Positions 33,574 through 43,274 of a DNA stretch of 64,000 nucleotides are shown piece after piece. The notes under the pieces were generated by a model, which was not told where the DNA came from, made no database searches, and saw only the letters and a program-made list of their open reading frames with translations. Every line of letters starts with the position of its first letter. Within the stretch, counting starts at the first letter, position 1. This DNA is from CAWUEZ02 sp963921355 (GTDB lineage Bacteria > Pseudomonadota > Alphaproteobacteria > Thalassobaculales > Thalassobaculaceae), in contig OZ001190.1 in NCBI GenBank assembly GCA_963921355.3, positions 4,650,001-4,714,000 of the forward strand, written 5' to 3'. Position numbers and translations under genes: made by a program.

Positions 33574-34731
33574 TCAATCCTCGTCGACACCAGCCCGGCC
33601 GATGCGCACATCGCGGTGGATCGATACCCCCAACAACAGTCCAAGCCCAATCATCATGGTCAGCATCGCCGTGCCCCCGTAGCTGATCATCGGAAGCGGT
33701 ACGCCGACGACGGGGATCAGACCCATGACCATGGCCACATTGATGAAGAGATAGAGAAACAGGGTGGTGGTGACGCCGAGCGCAATCAATCGTCCGAACT
33801 GGCTGCGCGACCGGATGGCGATTGCAAATCCGTAGGCGAGGACTGAGACATAGAGCCCGATCAGGGCCAACCCGCCGACCATGCCGAACTCTTCGGCCAG
33901 CATGGTGAAGATGAAATCGGTCTGCTTCTCCGGCAGGAAATTCAGGTGGCTCTGGCTGCCTTTGAGAAATCCTTTGCCAAACATCCCACCGGAGCCGAGC
34001 GCGATCTTCGACTGCAGGATGTGGTACCCGGAGCCCAGCGGGTCACTTTCCGGGTCCAGGAAGGTCAGGATCCGCTGTTTCTGATAGCCGCGCAGGAACT
34101 GCCACACGATCGGCACCGCGGCGATCCCGGCCACCAGAACAGCGATGAACTTCCAGAGGCGCACGCCGGCCAGAAAGAAGATCGCCCCCGCGCCCGCCAC
34201 CATCATGAGCGCGGTTCCAAGATCGGGCTGGCGCAGCACCAGAGCCGCCGGCAGGCCGACCATCAAGATCGGCGCGACCAAATTCAGCGGATTACCGACC
34301 TCTTCATAGGTCAGGCCGTGGAAATACCGGGCAAGCGCAAGGACCAGGGCGATCTTCATCACCTCCGACGGCTGCAGCTGAAAGACGCCCAGATCAATCC
34401 ACCGCTGGGCTCCCATGCCGATCTCGCCCATGACCTCGACCAGGGCCAGCAGCACCAGGGCGACGACGTAGCCGAGATAAGCCGTGCGCATCCAGAACCG
34501 GATATCGACCAGGGCGATCGCCAGCATGACCACGAGACCAACCGCGAACCGGATCGCATGGCGATAGGCCCACGGGCTCCAGTCGCCATTCGCCGCGGAA
34601 TACAGCATCAGGCAGCCGGTCGCCGCGATCAGCGTAACCAGCACCACGAGCAGCCAGTTCATCGACGCGAGCTTCTGCCCGAACGTCAGTTCCGGCGGGT
34701 TCAGTCCATCGGAGCGGAAGGTGATGGACAT
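33574..34731 (-). CDS. rodA: Peptidoglycan glycosyltransferase RodA, 385 aa
   Basis: SEDS-family enzyme that polymerises glycan strands for cell elongation, paired with PBP2. About ten membrane helices; conserved SEDS regions include WIDLGVFQLQPSEVMKIALVLALAR, RQPDLGTALM and the extracytoplasmic loop FLPEKQTDFIFTMLAEEFG, with PLPMISYGGTAM near the C-terminus. Length is usual. It follows mrdA by two bases in the mreBCD-mrdA-rodA operon. Confidence 0.96.
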   Translation of the reverse strand: MSITFRSDGLNPPELTFGQKLASMNWLLVVLVTLIAATGCLMLYSAANGDWSPWAYRHAIRFAVGLVVMLAIALVDIRFWMRTAYLGYVVALVLLALVEVMGEIGMGAQRWIDLGVFQLQPSEVMKIALVLALARYFHGLTYEEVGNPLNLVAPILMVGLPAALVLRQPDLGTALMMVAGAGAIFFLAGVRLWKFIAVLVAGIAAVPIVWQFLRGYQKQRILTFLDPESDPLGSGYHILQSKIALGSGGMFGKGFLKGSQSHLNFLPEKQTDFIFTMLAEEFGMVGGLALIGLYVSVLAYGFAIAIRSRSQFGRLIALGVTTTLFLYLFINVAMVMGLIPVVGVPLPMISYGGTAMLTMMIGLGLLLGVSIHRDVRIGRAGVDED

Positions 34732-34733
34732 GG

Positions 34734-36731
34734 TTATCCCTGCCCCGCGCCAGTCGCAGGCAGCGACTGCGCCGTCCCCGTCGCCGGACCCGGATCGATC
34801 CTCAGCGCTTCGCGCAGGACGTCACCCGCGATCGGCGCGGCCATGGAGGACCCGCCGCCGCCATGCTCCACCACCACCGCGACCGCGTAGCGCGGCGCAT
34901 CCAAGGGCCCGTAGCCGACAAACAGGGCATGGTCACGGTCGCGCCACGGTCTGTCCTCGTTCTTGCGGATGCCCGCCAGACGTTCCGCCATAGTGATCCG
35001 CTTGACCTGGGCCGTGCCGGTCTTACCACCGATCGGCACGCTGCTGTCGCTGCCGCGCAGGCGTCGGGCGGTGCCGTGTTCACCGTAGATCACTTCGGCC
35101 ATTGCCTCGCGCACCAGGCCAAGGTTCCGGCCATCGACCGCAAGCCGGTCGGCGGCCGCGCCATCCTCGGAGCCGGCAACCAACCGGGGCGCGATGGCCA
35201 TGCCGCCATTCACCATCCGGGCGGTGGCGAGCGCGAGCTGAAGCGGCGTGGTAAGAATGAACCCCTGGCCGATCGAGGTGACCAGTGTCTCACCCTTCTG
35301 CCAGGGCACTCCCCGGGTGGCCAGCTTCCATTCCCGGCTCGGCATCAGCCCCGAGCGCTCTCCCGGCAGGTCGATACCGGTCGCCGTTCCATAGCCGAAC
35401 CGTTGCGCCATCTCGGTGATCCGGTCGATGCCGACACGCTTCGACAGCTCGTAGAAATACACGTCACAGCTCTGAGCGATCGACTGCTTCATGTCGACCC
35501 AGCCGTGCCCATGACGTTTCCAGCAGTGGAACCGGGTGTCACCCAACTCCAGGTGCCCGGGGCAGAAGAACCGCGTATCAGGCCCTGCGAGGCCGGCCTC
35601 CAGCGCCGCCAGCATGACGATCATCTTGAACGTCGAACCGGGCGGGTACTGTCCGGCGATCGCCTTGTTGTTCAATGGCGTGCGTGGATTGGCGAGCAGT
35701 TCTTCCCAGTCCTTGGCCGAGAGTCCGCGGTTGAACGGGTTCGGATCGTATCCGGGAACCGACGCCAGCGCCCGTACCTCGCCGCCGTGCACGTCGACCA
35801 CCACGACCGAACCGCTCTCTGCCTCGACGACGCGGCCTTCCTGGTTGATCAGCACCGTCGCCCGTTCGGCGTAGGTGTCTCGCAAAACCGGGTCGGCGGT
35901 CGCCAGCGCCGCCTGCGCGCGCGGATCGTCCACCGGCAGCCGATCGGCCCTCCCGCGGGCGAGACGTTCCGTGGCAAACCGCTGCAGGTTGATATCCAGG
36001 GTCAGGCGTGTGTCCTGACCCGGCTCACCCTCGTCGCCAGGCAGCTTGCGAATGATCCGTCCGAGCGCGTTGACCTCCACCTGGCGCTGCCCGGCGGTAC
36101 CCCGCATCTCCACGTCCCGCAGCTTCTCGACTCCGCTCTTTCCGATCCGGAAGTCCGGCAGTTCGAGGACCGGATCCCCGGTCAGTTCGCTCTCCGAGAC
36201 CGCCGCCACGTAGCCGGTGACATGCACCGCCGTGTCGGCGAACGGATACCGGCGGGATCGCCCGACTTCGATACGGATCCCCGGCAGATACGGGGTGTTC
36301 ACGGCGACCCGGGCGATCTCCTCGCGGGTCAGGTTTTCCACCACGGTCACCGGCACGAAGGCGCGTTTGCGCTTCACCTCCTTCAGCACGCGGCGGACAT
36401 CCCAGTCAGGCACGTTGATCACTGACCTCAGGGCCGACAGGGTCGCCGCCACATCTTCGGTCTGTTCCCGCACGATCTCGACCCGGAAGTTGTCCTGGTT
36501 GTCGGCCAGTGCCACGCCGTTGCGGTCGACGATGCGGCCCCGGATCGGCGGGAGCATTTCGAGGTTGAACTGGTTGTCGCGTGACAGCAGTTCGTAGCGG
36601 TCGGCTTCGACAACCTGAAGATAGTAGAGGCGCGCGCCGAGCGCCGACACCAGTGCCAGTTTTCCGCCGGCCAGAAGCAGGGCGCGCCGCGTGAAGACCC
36701 TGTGGGTGTCCTGTTCGCTCGCCTTCAGCAT
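34734..36731 (-). CDS. mrdA: Penicillin-binding protein 2 (MrdA), 665 aa
   Basis: Transpeptidase for lateral wall synthesis. A short cytoplasmic tail and one membrane helix (about 16-35) precede the dimerisation domain; the transpeptidase domain has the active Ser in PPGSTFKM, an SxN-type SCD in QSCDVYFYE and KTG in GGKTGTAQV. Length is normal for class B PBP2. It lies six bases after mreD and two before rodA; the partner RodA is directly downstream. Confidence 0.96.
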   Translation of the reverse strand: MLKASEQDTHRVFTRRALLLAGGKLALVSALGARLYYLQVVEADRYELLSRDNQFNLEMLPPIRGRIVDRNGVALADNQDNFRVEIVREQTEDVAATLSALRSVINVPDWDVRRVLKEVKRKRAFVPVTVVENLTREEIARVAVNTPYLPGIRIEVGRSRRYPFADTAVHVTGYVAAVSESELTGDPVLELPDFRIGKSGVEKLRDVEMRGTAGQRQVEVNALGRIIRKLPGDEGEPGQDTRLTLDINLQRFATERLARGRADRLPVDDPRAQAALATADPVLRDTYAERATVLINQEGRVVEAESGSVVVVDVHGGEVRALASVPGYDPNPFNRGLSAKDWEELLANPRTPLNNKAIAGQYPPGSTFKMIVMLAALEAGLAGPDTRFFCPGHLELGDTRFHCWKRHGHGWVDMKQSIAQSCDVYFYELSKRVGIDRITEMAQRFGYGTATGIDLPGERSGLMPSREWKLATRGVPWQKGETLVTSIGQGFILTTPLQLALATARMVNGGMAIAPRLVAGSEDGAAADRLAVDGRNLGLVREAMAEVIYGEHGTARRLRGSDSSVPIGGKTGTAQVKRITMAERLAGIRKNEDRPWRDRDHALFVGYGPLDAPRYAVAVVVEHGGGGSSMAAPIAGDVLREALRIDPGPATGTAQSLPATGAGQG

Positions 36732-36737
36732 CGTCCG

Positions 36738-37247
36738 CTACCCGACCACGTGGCGGTGCAGGCGCACGAAGAGCCAGGCCACCAGCGGGAAGCCGAGCGC
36801 GCTGACGAGGTACTGGAAGACCGCTGGCTCCGGGCCGATTGGCCGGAACGCAAGGCCCGACATGACGGCCCAACCGAGCAGCGAAGCCGGCAGCTGAATC
36901 ACCACGAAGCCCAGCCAGGTCAGGACAAACGGCTTGGCGATGAGTGTGCGCCGTTGCGACAGGGCGAGGGCATGGACCAACAGCAGCGTGATGGCCGTCA
37001 GGCCGATCGGGGTTCCGACCAGGATGTCCTGCAGGATGCCGATCAGAAACAGGGCCGATGCCGGCTGAAGATCCGGCCGGTAGATCGCCCAATAGAACGT
37101 GGCCATCGCCGTATAACCGGGCACGACGGCGGCGTAGCCGGGAATGCCGATGGTCACCACGGAGAGGATCGCCAACAGCGCCGTGAACGCCATCGGCGTC
37201 GAGTGCCGGAGCCAACCGTCGAGGCGCTGGACGGTGGTCGTCCTCAT
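36738..37247 (-). CDS. mreD: Rod shape-determining protein MreD, 169 aa
   Basis: Inner-membrane protein of the elongasome with four to five predicted helices; the sequence is poorly conserved, as usual for MreD, and the call rests on the hydrophobic profile, length and position between mreC and mrdA. ATG 37247 overlaps the mreC stop by four bases, so the two are translationally coupled. Confidence 0.88.
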   Translation of the reverse strand: MRTTTVQRLDGWLRHSTPMAFTALLAILSVVTIGIPGYAAVVPGYTAMATFYWAIYRPDLQPASALFLIGILQDILVGTPIGLTAITLLLVHALALSQRRTLIAKPFVLTWLGFVVIQLPASLLGWAVMSGLAFRPIGPEPAVFQYLVSALGFPLVAWLFVRLHRHVVG

Positions 37248-38146
37248 CGGGTTCCGGCCTTGGGGCCCATGACGGAGAACGGCGGCACATTCGCGCTGCC
37301 CGGGCGCACGACGCCTGGCGTTCCCGTCCTGAGCACCCGGACATACTCCAGGCGCGTCCAGTCGACGAACGGCGTGACCCGGATCGCGCCATCGGTGATG
37401 GACGTGACCATCCCGACCGCGATGCCAGGCGGGAACACACCACCATGGCCGGACGTGACGACCCTGTCGCCCGGTACCAGTTGGGCGTTCTGCGGCAGAT
37501 AGACCACCCGAGGCGCGCGCGTGTTGTCCCCGGCAAGCACAGCAGGATCGCGTGTCCGCTCAATCACCACCGGGATCTGCGAGTTCAGATCGGTGATCAG
37601 CAGTATCCTGGCGTAGTCCGTGCCGAGCTCGACCACGCCACCCACCAGCCCCTCCCCGCTGACGGCGGCATTTCCAAGCCCCACGCCGTTGCCGTCGCCG
37701 GCATTGATCACGACGCTTCGCACAAAAGCGCCGCCGGCATCGGCGATGACCCGCGCGGTCACGAAGTCGATCCCCTTCGGCGGAACGAAATTGGTCAGGG
37801 CCTTCAAGGCCCGGTTTTCCGCCTCGAGCCGGCGGGCGACGTGCTGCCAGCGTTCCAGGCGATCATTCTCGACAATCAGGCGTTTGTTCTCGGCGCGGAG
37901 ATCCCGGAGATCGCGCAGATTGTCCACGGTTTCGTTCACCGTCGCAGCCGGCCTGGACAGCACGTCGATCACGGGCGCCAACGCGTCGAGCACCACGACA
38001 CGGGCCCTTTCCAGGATCAGGACATCGGCCTTGCCCAGCAGGAGGAGCGCGAAAGCACCGGCGATAAGGGAGGCAAAAGCGAACCGGCTCCAAAGCGACC
38101 GGACCGGCGGTGCAGCGGAACTGAAAGATCCGGGTCGCTGTGCCAT
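37244..38146 (-). CDS. mreC: Rod shape-determining protein MreC, 300 aa
   Basis: One N-terminal membrane helix (about 24-42), a coiled coil (about 72-110, LRDLRAENKRLIVENDRLERW) and two beta domains (GLVGGVVELGTDYARILLITD). It links MreB inside the cell to the wall enzymes in the periplasm. The C-terminus ends with a short Pro-rich tail. It is 47 bases downstream of mreB and overlaps mreD. Confidence 0.93.
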   Translation of the reverse strand: MAQRPGSFSSAAPPVRSLWSRFAFASLIAGAFALLLLGKADVLILERARVVVLDALAPVIDVLSRPAATVNETVDNLRDLRDLRAENKRLIVENDRLERWQHVARRLEAENRALKALTNFVPPKGIDFVTARVIADAGGAFVRSVVINAGDGNGVGLGNAAVSGEGLVGGVVELGTDYARILLITDLNSQIPVVIERTRDPAVLAGDNTRAPRVVYLPQNAQLVPGDRVVTSGHGGVFPPGIAVGMVTSITDGAIRVTPFVDWTRLEYVRVLRTGTPGVVRPGSANVPPFSVMGPKAGTR

Positions 38147-38193
38147 CGTCGCATGTCACCCAAGGCTTGCGCCGAAGCGCCGTCGGCGCCGGA

Positions 38194-39237
38194 TCAGTAA
38201 GCTCCAATCAGAACGTTCCGCAGAACCTTCATCTCCTCAAGGCACCGCCCGGTGCCAAGCGCAACGCAGGAGAGCGGATCATCCGCGATCATGACCGGCA
38301 GACCCGTCGCATGGCGCAGGACGAAATCGAGATTGCCCAGCAGGGCCCCGCCGCCGGTCAACACAATCCCCTTGTCGACAATGTCGGCGGCCAGTTCCGG
38401 TGGGGTCTGTTCGAGAGCGACCTTGACCGCCTCGACGATCTGGCTGACCGGTTCGGCCAAACTGTCGGCAATCTGAGACTGATCGATGATGATCTCTTTC
38501 GGGACCCCGTTCATCAGGTCGCGGCCCTTGATCTGCAGACCTTTGCCGACGCCGTCTTCCGGCGGATAAGCGGAGCCGATTTCCTTCTTGATGCGCTCGG
38601 CGCTGCCTTCACCGACCAGGAGGTTATGGTTGCGGCGGATGTAGGCGATGATCGCCTCATCCATTTTGTCCCCGCCGACCCGCACCGAGCGCGAATACAC
38701 GATTCCACCCAGCGACAGGACCGCCACCTCGGTGGTGCCGCCGCCGATGTCGACGACCATCGACCCTGTCGGTTCGGTGACCGGCAGATTGGCCCCGATC
38801 GCCGCCGCCATCGGTTCCTCGATCAGGAACACCCGGCGTGCGCCGGCGCTCTCGGCACTCTCCTGAATGGCGCGACGTTCGACGGCGGTCGAACCCGACG
38901 GCACGCAGACGATAACCTGCGGGCTGGCGAAGGATCGCCGGTTGTGCACCTTGCGGATGAAGTGCTTGATCATTTCCTCGGCGACTTCGAAATCCGCGAT
39001 GACGCCGTCGCGCAGAGGTCGGATCGCCTGAATGTTGCCGGGCGTGCGGCCGAGCATCTGCTTGGCCTCATCGCCGACCGCGAGCACTTGCTTCTTGCCG
39101 CGCACCGTGGCGATCGCGACGACCGAAGGCTCGTTCAGGACGATGCCGCGACCCTTCACATAGACCAGCGTGTTGGCCGTACCAAGGTCGATGGCCATGT
39201 CCGCTGAAAGCATTCCCAGAAGATTCGCAAAGAACAT
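38194..39237 (-). CDS. mreB: Actin-like MreB, 347 aa
   Basis: ATP-binding actin homologue that directs wall growth. Phosphate-1 motif AIDLGTANT (about 15-23), phosphate-2 VVDIGGGTTEVAVLSLGGI (about 162-180) and the adenosine region LTGGGALLGNLD (about 291-302) are intact, and the N-terminal MFFANLLGML fits the amphipathic membrane-binding helix. First gene of the mre operon; the promoter should lie in the 39,238-39,450 region. Confidence 0.97.
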   Translation of the reverse strand: MFFANLLGMLSADMAIDLGTANTLVYVKGRGIVLNEPSVVAIATVRGKKQVLAVGDEAKQMLGRTPGNIQAIRPLRDGVIADFEVAEEMIKHFIRKVHNRRSFASPQVIVCVPSGSTAVERRAIQESAESAGARRVFLIEEPMAAAIGANLPVTEPTGSMVVDIGGGTTEVAVLSLGGIVYSRSVRVGGDKMDEAIIAYIRRNHNLLVGEGSAERIKKEIGSAYPPEDGVGKGLQIKGRDLMNGVPKEIIIDQSQIADSLAEPVSQIVEAVKVALEQTPPELAADIVDKGIVLTGGGALLGNLDFVLRHATGLPVMIADDPLSCVALGTGRCLEEMKVLRNVLIGAY

Positions 39238-39381
39238 CTTTCGCTCGTTCCCGTCCGTCGCAGCGCCGCCGCCGCTGTCTCCGTCATCCGCCCGATGCTC
39301 CGTGGTATCCGATTGCCGGAATCCATCAGGGGCGGTGTTCTGAAATAATCGCGTCCGCTTTGCGCTCTATCGATACGCTAT

Positions 39382-39401
39382 ATCCTGAACAATATCAGGA
39401 T
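39382..39401. repeat. Inverted repeat in the mreB upstream region
   Basis: ATCCTGA (39,382-39,388) and TCAGGAT (39,395-39,401) are perfect complements with a six-base loop. It lies about 145 bases upstream of mreB in an AT-rich patch and may be a regulator site or a weak terminator. Seen directly; role unknown. Confidence 0.35.
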
Positions 39402-39491
39402 TCGCAGGTTCTTACAAAGCGCAGTTCATGCCGATTCGCCAGTTTGGCGACGTTCACATCGGCACGCGCGCCGGCCCGTGGGAGCCAAACG

Positions 39492-39527
39492 GGTCGAGCG
39501 GCGGGACCGCTGTCCAGCCGCTCGACC
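39492..39527 (-). terminator. Terminator hairpin after ilvC
   Basis: GGTCGAGCGGC (39,492-39,502) and GCCGCTCGACC (39,517-39,527) form a perfect 11-bp stem with a 14-base loop, 14 bases past the ilvC stop. No T-run follows, as is common in high-GC genomes. Confidence 0.6.
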
Positions 39528-39540
39528 GCAAAGTTGTTCG

Positions 39541-40560
39541 TCAGTTCTTGTCCTTGTCGACCAGCTTGTTCTCCGCGATCCACGGCATCATCGCGCGGAG
39601 CTTCTCGCCGACCTGCTCGATTGAATGCTCCGAGGCCCGGCGGCGCATGGTCTTGAACGAGGACTGGTTGACCTTGTTCTCGAGCATCCAGGACCGGGCG
39701 AAAGCACCCGACTGGATGTCGTCGAGCACCCGCTTCATCTCGGCCTTGACCTCCGGCGTGACGATCCGGGGGCCGGAGACGTACTCACCGTACTCCGCGG
39801 TATTGGAGATCGAGTAGTTCATGTTCGCGATGCCGCCCTCATAGATCAGGTCGACAATCAGTTTCACCTCGTGCAGGCACTCGAAATACGCCATCTCCGG
39901 CGCGTAACCGGCCTCGACCAGGGTCTCGTAGCCGGCCTTGATCAGCTCGCACAGGCCGCCGCACAGAACGACCTGCTCACCGAACAGATCGGTCTCGCAC
40001 TCTTCCTGGAAGGTGGTCTCGATGGTCCCGGCGCGGCCACCGCCGATCGCCGAGGAATAGCTCAGCGCGATCTCAAGCGCGTTGCCCGACGCGTTCTGAT
40101 CGACGGCGACCAGGCACGGGACGCCGCCGCCCCGCAGGTACTCCGAGCGCACGGTGTGGCCCGGCCCCTTCGGGGCGATCATGAAGACGTCGATGTCGTC
40201 CCGGGCTTCGACGAAGTTGAAGTGGATGTTGAAGCCGTGCGCGAACGCGATCGCAGCGCCGGAGCGAATGTTCGGGGCGATATCGTCGTTGTAGATGTCG
40301 GCCTGCAGCTCGTCCGGCGTCAGGATCATGATCACATCACCCCAGGCAGCAGCCTCGGCCGGTGTCATGCACCGCAGACCGGCGGCTTCGGCCTTGGCCC
40401 GGGAGCGTGAACTCTCCTTCAGCGCGACCACGACGTCAGGAACGCCGCTGTCCTTGAGGTTGTTGGCATGGGCATGGCCCTGGCTGCCGTAACCGACGAT
40501 GACAACCTTCTTCGTCTTGATCAGGTTCACGTCGGAATCGCGGTCGTAATACACGCGCAT
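39541..40560 (-). CDS. ilvC: Ketol-acid reductoisomerase IlvC, 339 aa
   Basis: Second common step of valine and isoleucine synthesis: isomerises and reduces acetolactate with NADPH. The nucleotide-binding motif GYGSQGHAHANNL (about 25-37) is followed by SSRSRAKAEAAG, whose Arg/Ser residues favour NADPH. The metal-binding Asp and Glu of the C-terminal knotted domain lie in DLFGEQVVLCGG and AYFECLHEVKLIVDL. Class I length. It is the last gene of the ilvB-ilvN-ilvC run. Confidence 0.97.
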   Translation of the reverse strand: MRVYYDRDSDVNLIKTKKVVIVGYGSQGHAHANNLKDSGVPDVVVALKESSRSRAKAEAAGLRCMTPAEAAAWGDVIMILTPDELQADIYNDDIAPNIRSGAAIAFAHGFNIHFNFVEARDDIDVFMIAPKGPGHTVRSEYLRGGGVPCLVAVDQNASGNALEIALSYSSAIGGGRAGTIETTFQEECETDLFGEQVVLCGGLCELIKAGYETLVEAGYAPEMAYFECLHEVKLIVDLIYEGGIANMNYSISNTAEYGEYVSGPRIVTPEVKAEMKRVLDDIQSGAFARSWMLENKVNQSSFKTMRRRASEHSIEQVGEKLRAMMPWIAENKLVDKDKN

Positions 40561-40673
40561 GAAAGGGTCCCTCCTCCAGGTCTATGTTGGTCACCGTCGG
40601 GCGACGGTTTAGCGGGGCGTTTCCCGCGGGTCTACAGGGTTTGGCTCGGAAATCCGAATGATCGGGCGGTCGG

Positions 40674-41252
40674 TCAGCTGTCGTCGGACGGCTTCTTGCT
40701 CCGCTTGCGGGCCGGTTTCGACTTTCGCACCAGCGGCATGTGGACATCCGGGCCACGCGCGATGGCGACCACGCCGGTCCTGGAAACCTCCACGTCGCCG
40801 AGCGAGACCATCAGATCGATGAACGCGTCGATCTTTCCGGTATCACCGGTGAGTTCGAAGACGAAGCTCTCCAAAGTGCTGTCGATGGCGCGGGCGCGGA
40901 ACGTGTCGGCGATCCGCAGCGCTTCGATCCGGTGCTCGCCGACATTGCGCACCTTGACCAGGGCGAGTTCGCGGCTGACATGCGGGCCTTCCAGGGTCAG
41001 GTCATGCACGTCGTAAACCGGCACAAGCCGGGCGAGCTGCGCCTTGATCTGCTCGATCACCATCGGTGTTCCCGAAGTGACGATCGTGATCCGCGACCGC
41101 GCGTTGATCTCGTCAACTTCGGTCACGGTGAGGCTTTCGATGTTGTAGCCGCGGCCCGAAAACAGGCCGATGACGCGGGCCAGAACGCCGGGCTCATTGG
41201 CCACGAGCACGGCGATGGTATGCCGTTCGATCGGTTGGTCGGTCGGTTTCAC
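40674..41252 (-). CDS. ilvN: Acetolactate synthase small subunit IlvN/IlvH, 192 aa
   Basis: Regulatory subunit giving valine feedback control. An N-terminal ACT domain (TIAVLVANEPGVLARVIGLFSGRGYNIESL, about 9-38) is followed by the second ACT-like domain. The C-terminal tail is Lys/Arg-rich (KPARKRSKKPS), longer than usual. It lies 96 bases after ilvB and 113 before ilvC. Confidence 0.95.
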   Translation of the reverse strand: MKPTDQPIERHTIAVLVANEPGVLARVIGLFSGRGYNIESLTVTEVDEINARSRITIVTSGTPMVIEQIKAQLARLVPVYDVHDLTLEGPHVSRELALVKVRNVGEHRIEALRIADTFRARAIDSTLESFVFELTGDTGKIDAFIDLMVSLGDVEVSRTGVVAIARGPDVHMPLVRKSKPARKRSKKPSDDS

Positions 41253-41348
41253 GTGGAAGTCTCCTCAGGGCGCCCTCGGCTGCCCAGATCGCATGCAACA
41301 GGTCTCGACTGAAGGATGGTGGCCGGACGAACCGGCCGCCGCGCCAGA

Positions 41349-43160
41349 TCAGACCAGGACCATGCCTTCTTCGGTTGCCGTCTGCTCGGCCTTGTCCTCG
41401 GGGCCCAGGATCATCTCGTTATGGGCTTTGCCGGACGGGATCATCGGAAAGCAGTTCTCGTCCTTGGTGACACAAATGTCGGCGACAACCGGATGCGGCG
41501 TGGCGATCATCTCGTCGATCACGTCGTCCAGCTCGTTCGGATGGGTCGCGCGCAGGCCGACGCCGCCAAACGCCTCAGCGACTTTGACGAAATCGGGCAG
41601 CGCCTCGGAGTAGCTCTCCGAATACCGACCGCCGTGGATCAGCTCCTGCCATTGGCGCACCATCCCCATCCACTGGTTGTTGATGATGAACGCCTTGACC
41701 GGCAGGTTGTACTGGCGAAGGGTCGACAGCTCCTGAATGTTCATCAGGACACTCGCCTCTCCGGCGATATCGATCACCAGAGACTCCGGATGGGCGATCT
41801 GGACGCCCATAGCCGCCGGAAGACCGTATCCCATGGTCCCGAGCCCGCCGGACGTCATCCAACGGTTCGGCTCATCGAACCCGTAGTACTGGGCGGCCCA
41901 CATCTGATGTTGCCCGACTTCGGTGCTGATGTAGCAGTCCATGCCCTGGGTCTTCTCGAACAGCCGCTTGATGGCATGCTGGGGCTTGATCTCGGCCGGG
42001 TCCGGCTCGAATGCCAGGCACTTGCGGGCGCGCCAGCCGTCGATCTTGCTCCACCAGGCGGCGAGCGCCTTGGCGTCGGGCTTGTACCGCTTGGCCTTCC
42101 AGACGGCCAGCATCTGCTCCACCACCTGTCCGGCGTCCCCGATGATCGGGATGTCGACGGCGACGTTCTTGTTCACCGAGGACGGGTCGATATCGACGTG
42201 GATTTTCTTCGCGTTCGGCGCAAAGCCGGACAACAGACCGGTCACACGGTCGTCGAAGCGGGCGCCGACGCAAACGATGACGTCGCTCTCGTGCATCGCC
42301 AGGTTGGCTTCATAGGTGCCGTGCATGCCCAGCATCCCGACGAACTGACGATCGGAGGCCGGGAAAGCCCCCAATCCCATCAGCGTCAGCGTTGCCGGGT
42401 AGCCAGTGGTGTGAACCAGCTTGGTGAACGCCTCCGACGCCTTGGGACCGGCGTTGATCAGCCCGCCGCCGCCATAGAAGATCGGACGCTTGGCGTTGGC
42501 AATCAGCTCCACCGCCTTCTCGACGGCGCTCTCATCGCCCCTCACCTGGGGCCGGTAGCTCTTCGGCTGATGGGTCTTGCCGTTGGTATAGGGGCAGTCG
42601 GCAAACAGGACGTCCTTCGGCAGGTCGACCACGACCGGCCCGGGGCGTCCGGCGGCCGCGACATAGAACGCCTCGTGCATCACGTCGGCCAGCTGGTCCG
42701 GGTCCTTGACCAGATAGTTGTGCTTGGTACACGGCCGGGTAATGCCGGTCGTATCGGCCTCCTGAAACGCATCGTTGCCGATCAGATGGGTCGGCACCTG
42801 CCCGGTCAGACACACGATTGGAATGGAATCCATGAGCGCGTCGGTCAGACCGGTGACAGCGTTGGTGGCGCCGGGTCCGGACGTCACCAGGACCACGCCG
42901 ACCTTACCGGTCGATCGCGCGTACCCTTCCGCCGCGTGGACGGCCGCCTGCTCATGGCGAACAAGGATGTGGCGCACCGCGTTGGTCTTGAAGAGCTCGT
43001 CGTAGATCGGCAATACCGCCCCGCCGGGATAGCCGAATACGACCTCTACGTCCTGATCCTTGAGCGCTTGCAGAATGACGGCAGCCCCACTCATGGTCTG
43101 GGGACTGGCCGTCTGGGTAGACGACGGTTGACGGGGGGACGACTTGCGGGGTTTGGCCAC
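41349..43160 (-). CDS. ilvB: Acetolactate synthase large subunit IlvB, 603 aa
   Basis: Thiamine-diphosphate enzyme that makes acetolactate and acetohydroxybutyrate. The catalytic Glu is in LVRHEQAAVHAAEGYAR; the ThDP-metal motif spans GEASVLMNIQELSTLRQYNLPVK... with NNQWMGMV. I start it at GTG 43160 because AGGAG lies seven bases upstream and the added residues are a usual short leader; the frame to 43229 runs through a hairpin region, and Met at 43,094 lacks a ribosome site. Operon with ilvN and ilvC. Confidence 0.95.
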   Translation of the reverse strand: MAKPRKSSPRQPSSTQTASPQTMSGAAVILQALKDQDVEVVFGYPGGAVLPIYDELFKTNAVRHILVRHEQAAVHAAEGYARSTGKVGVVLVTSGPGATNAVTGLTDALMDSIPIVCLTGQVPTHLIGNDAFQEADTTGITRPCTKHNYLVKDPDQLADVMHEAFYVAAAGRPGPVVVDLPKDVLFADCPYTNGKTHQPKSYRPQVRGDESAVEKAVELIANAKRPIFYGGGGLINAGPKASEAFTKLVHTTGYPATLTLMGLGAFPASDRQFVGMLGMHGTYEANLAMHESDVIVCVGARFDDRVTGLLSGFAPNAKKIHVDIDPSSVNKNVAVDIPIIGDAGQVVEQMLAVWKAKRYKPDAKALAAWWSKIDGWRARKCLAFEPDPAEIKPQHAIKRLFEKTQGMDCYISTEVGQHQMWAAQYYGFDEPNRWMTSGGLGTMGYGLPAAMGVQIAHPESLVIDIAGEASVLMNIQELSTLRQYNLPVKAFIINNQWMGMVRQWQELIHGGRYSESYSEALPDFVKVAEAFGGVGLRATHPNELDDVIDEMIATPHPVVADICVTKDENCFPMIPSGKAHNEMILGPEDKAEQTATEEGMVLV

Positions 43161-43187
43161 CGTTCCGCTCCTATGGCTGCAATCGAA

Positions 43188-43253
43188 CGCCGGCTGACAC
43201 GCCGGCGGGATCAGGTTGAACAAAGACACATGCGGCGCGGGAGAGCCCGCGCC
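43188..43253 (-). promoter_or_regulatory. Two hairpins in the ilvB leader
   Basis: On the leader of ilvB lie GGCGCGGG/CCCGCGCC (43,234-43,253, tetraloop) and CGCCGGC/GCCGGCG (43,188-43,207, six-base loop). The first can terminate miaA, whose stop is at 43,275; the second sits just before the ilvB ribosome site. Together they look like a miaA terminator plus a leader structure. No leader peptide rich in Leu/Val/Ile is evident, so classical attenuation is not supported. Confidence 0.4.
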
Positions 43254-43274
43254 GACGGCCGGGAACCTAGTCGC

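Larger units (their letters stand above)
39238..39540. other. Intergenic region between mreB and ilvC
   Basis: About 300 bases with no convincing gene. It must hold the mreB promoter, since mreB is read leftward from 39,237. It contains an inverted repeat ATCCTGA/TCAGGAT (39,382-39,401, six-base loop) and the ilvC terminator hairpin at 39,492-39,527. The stretch 39,335-39,420 is AT-richer than its surroundings, as expected for a promoter. Confidence 0.5.
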
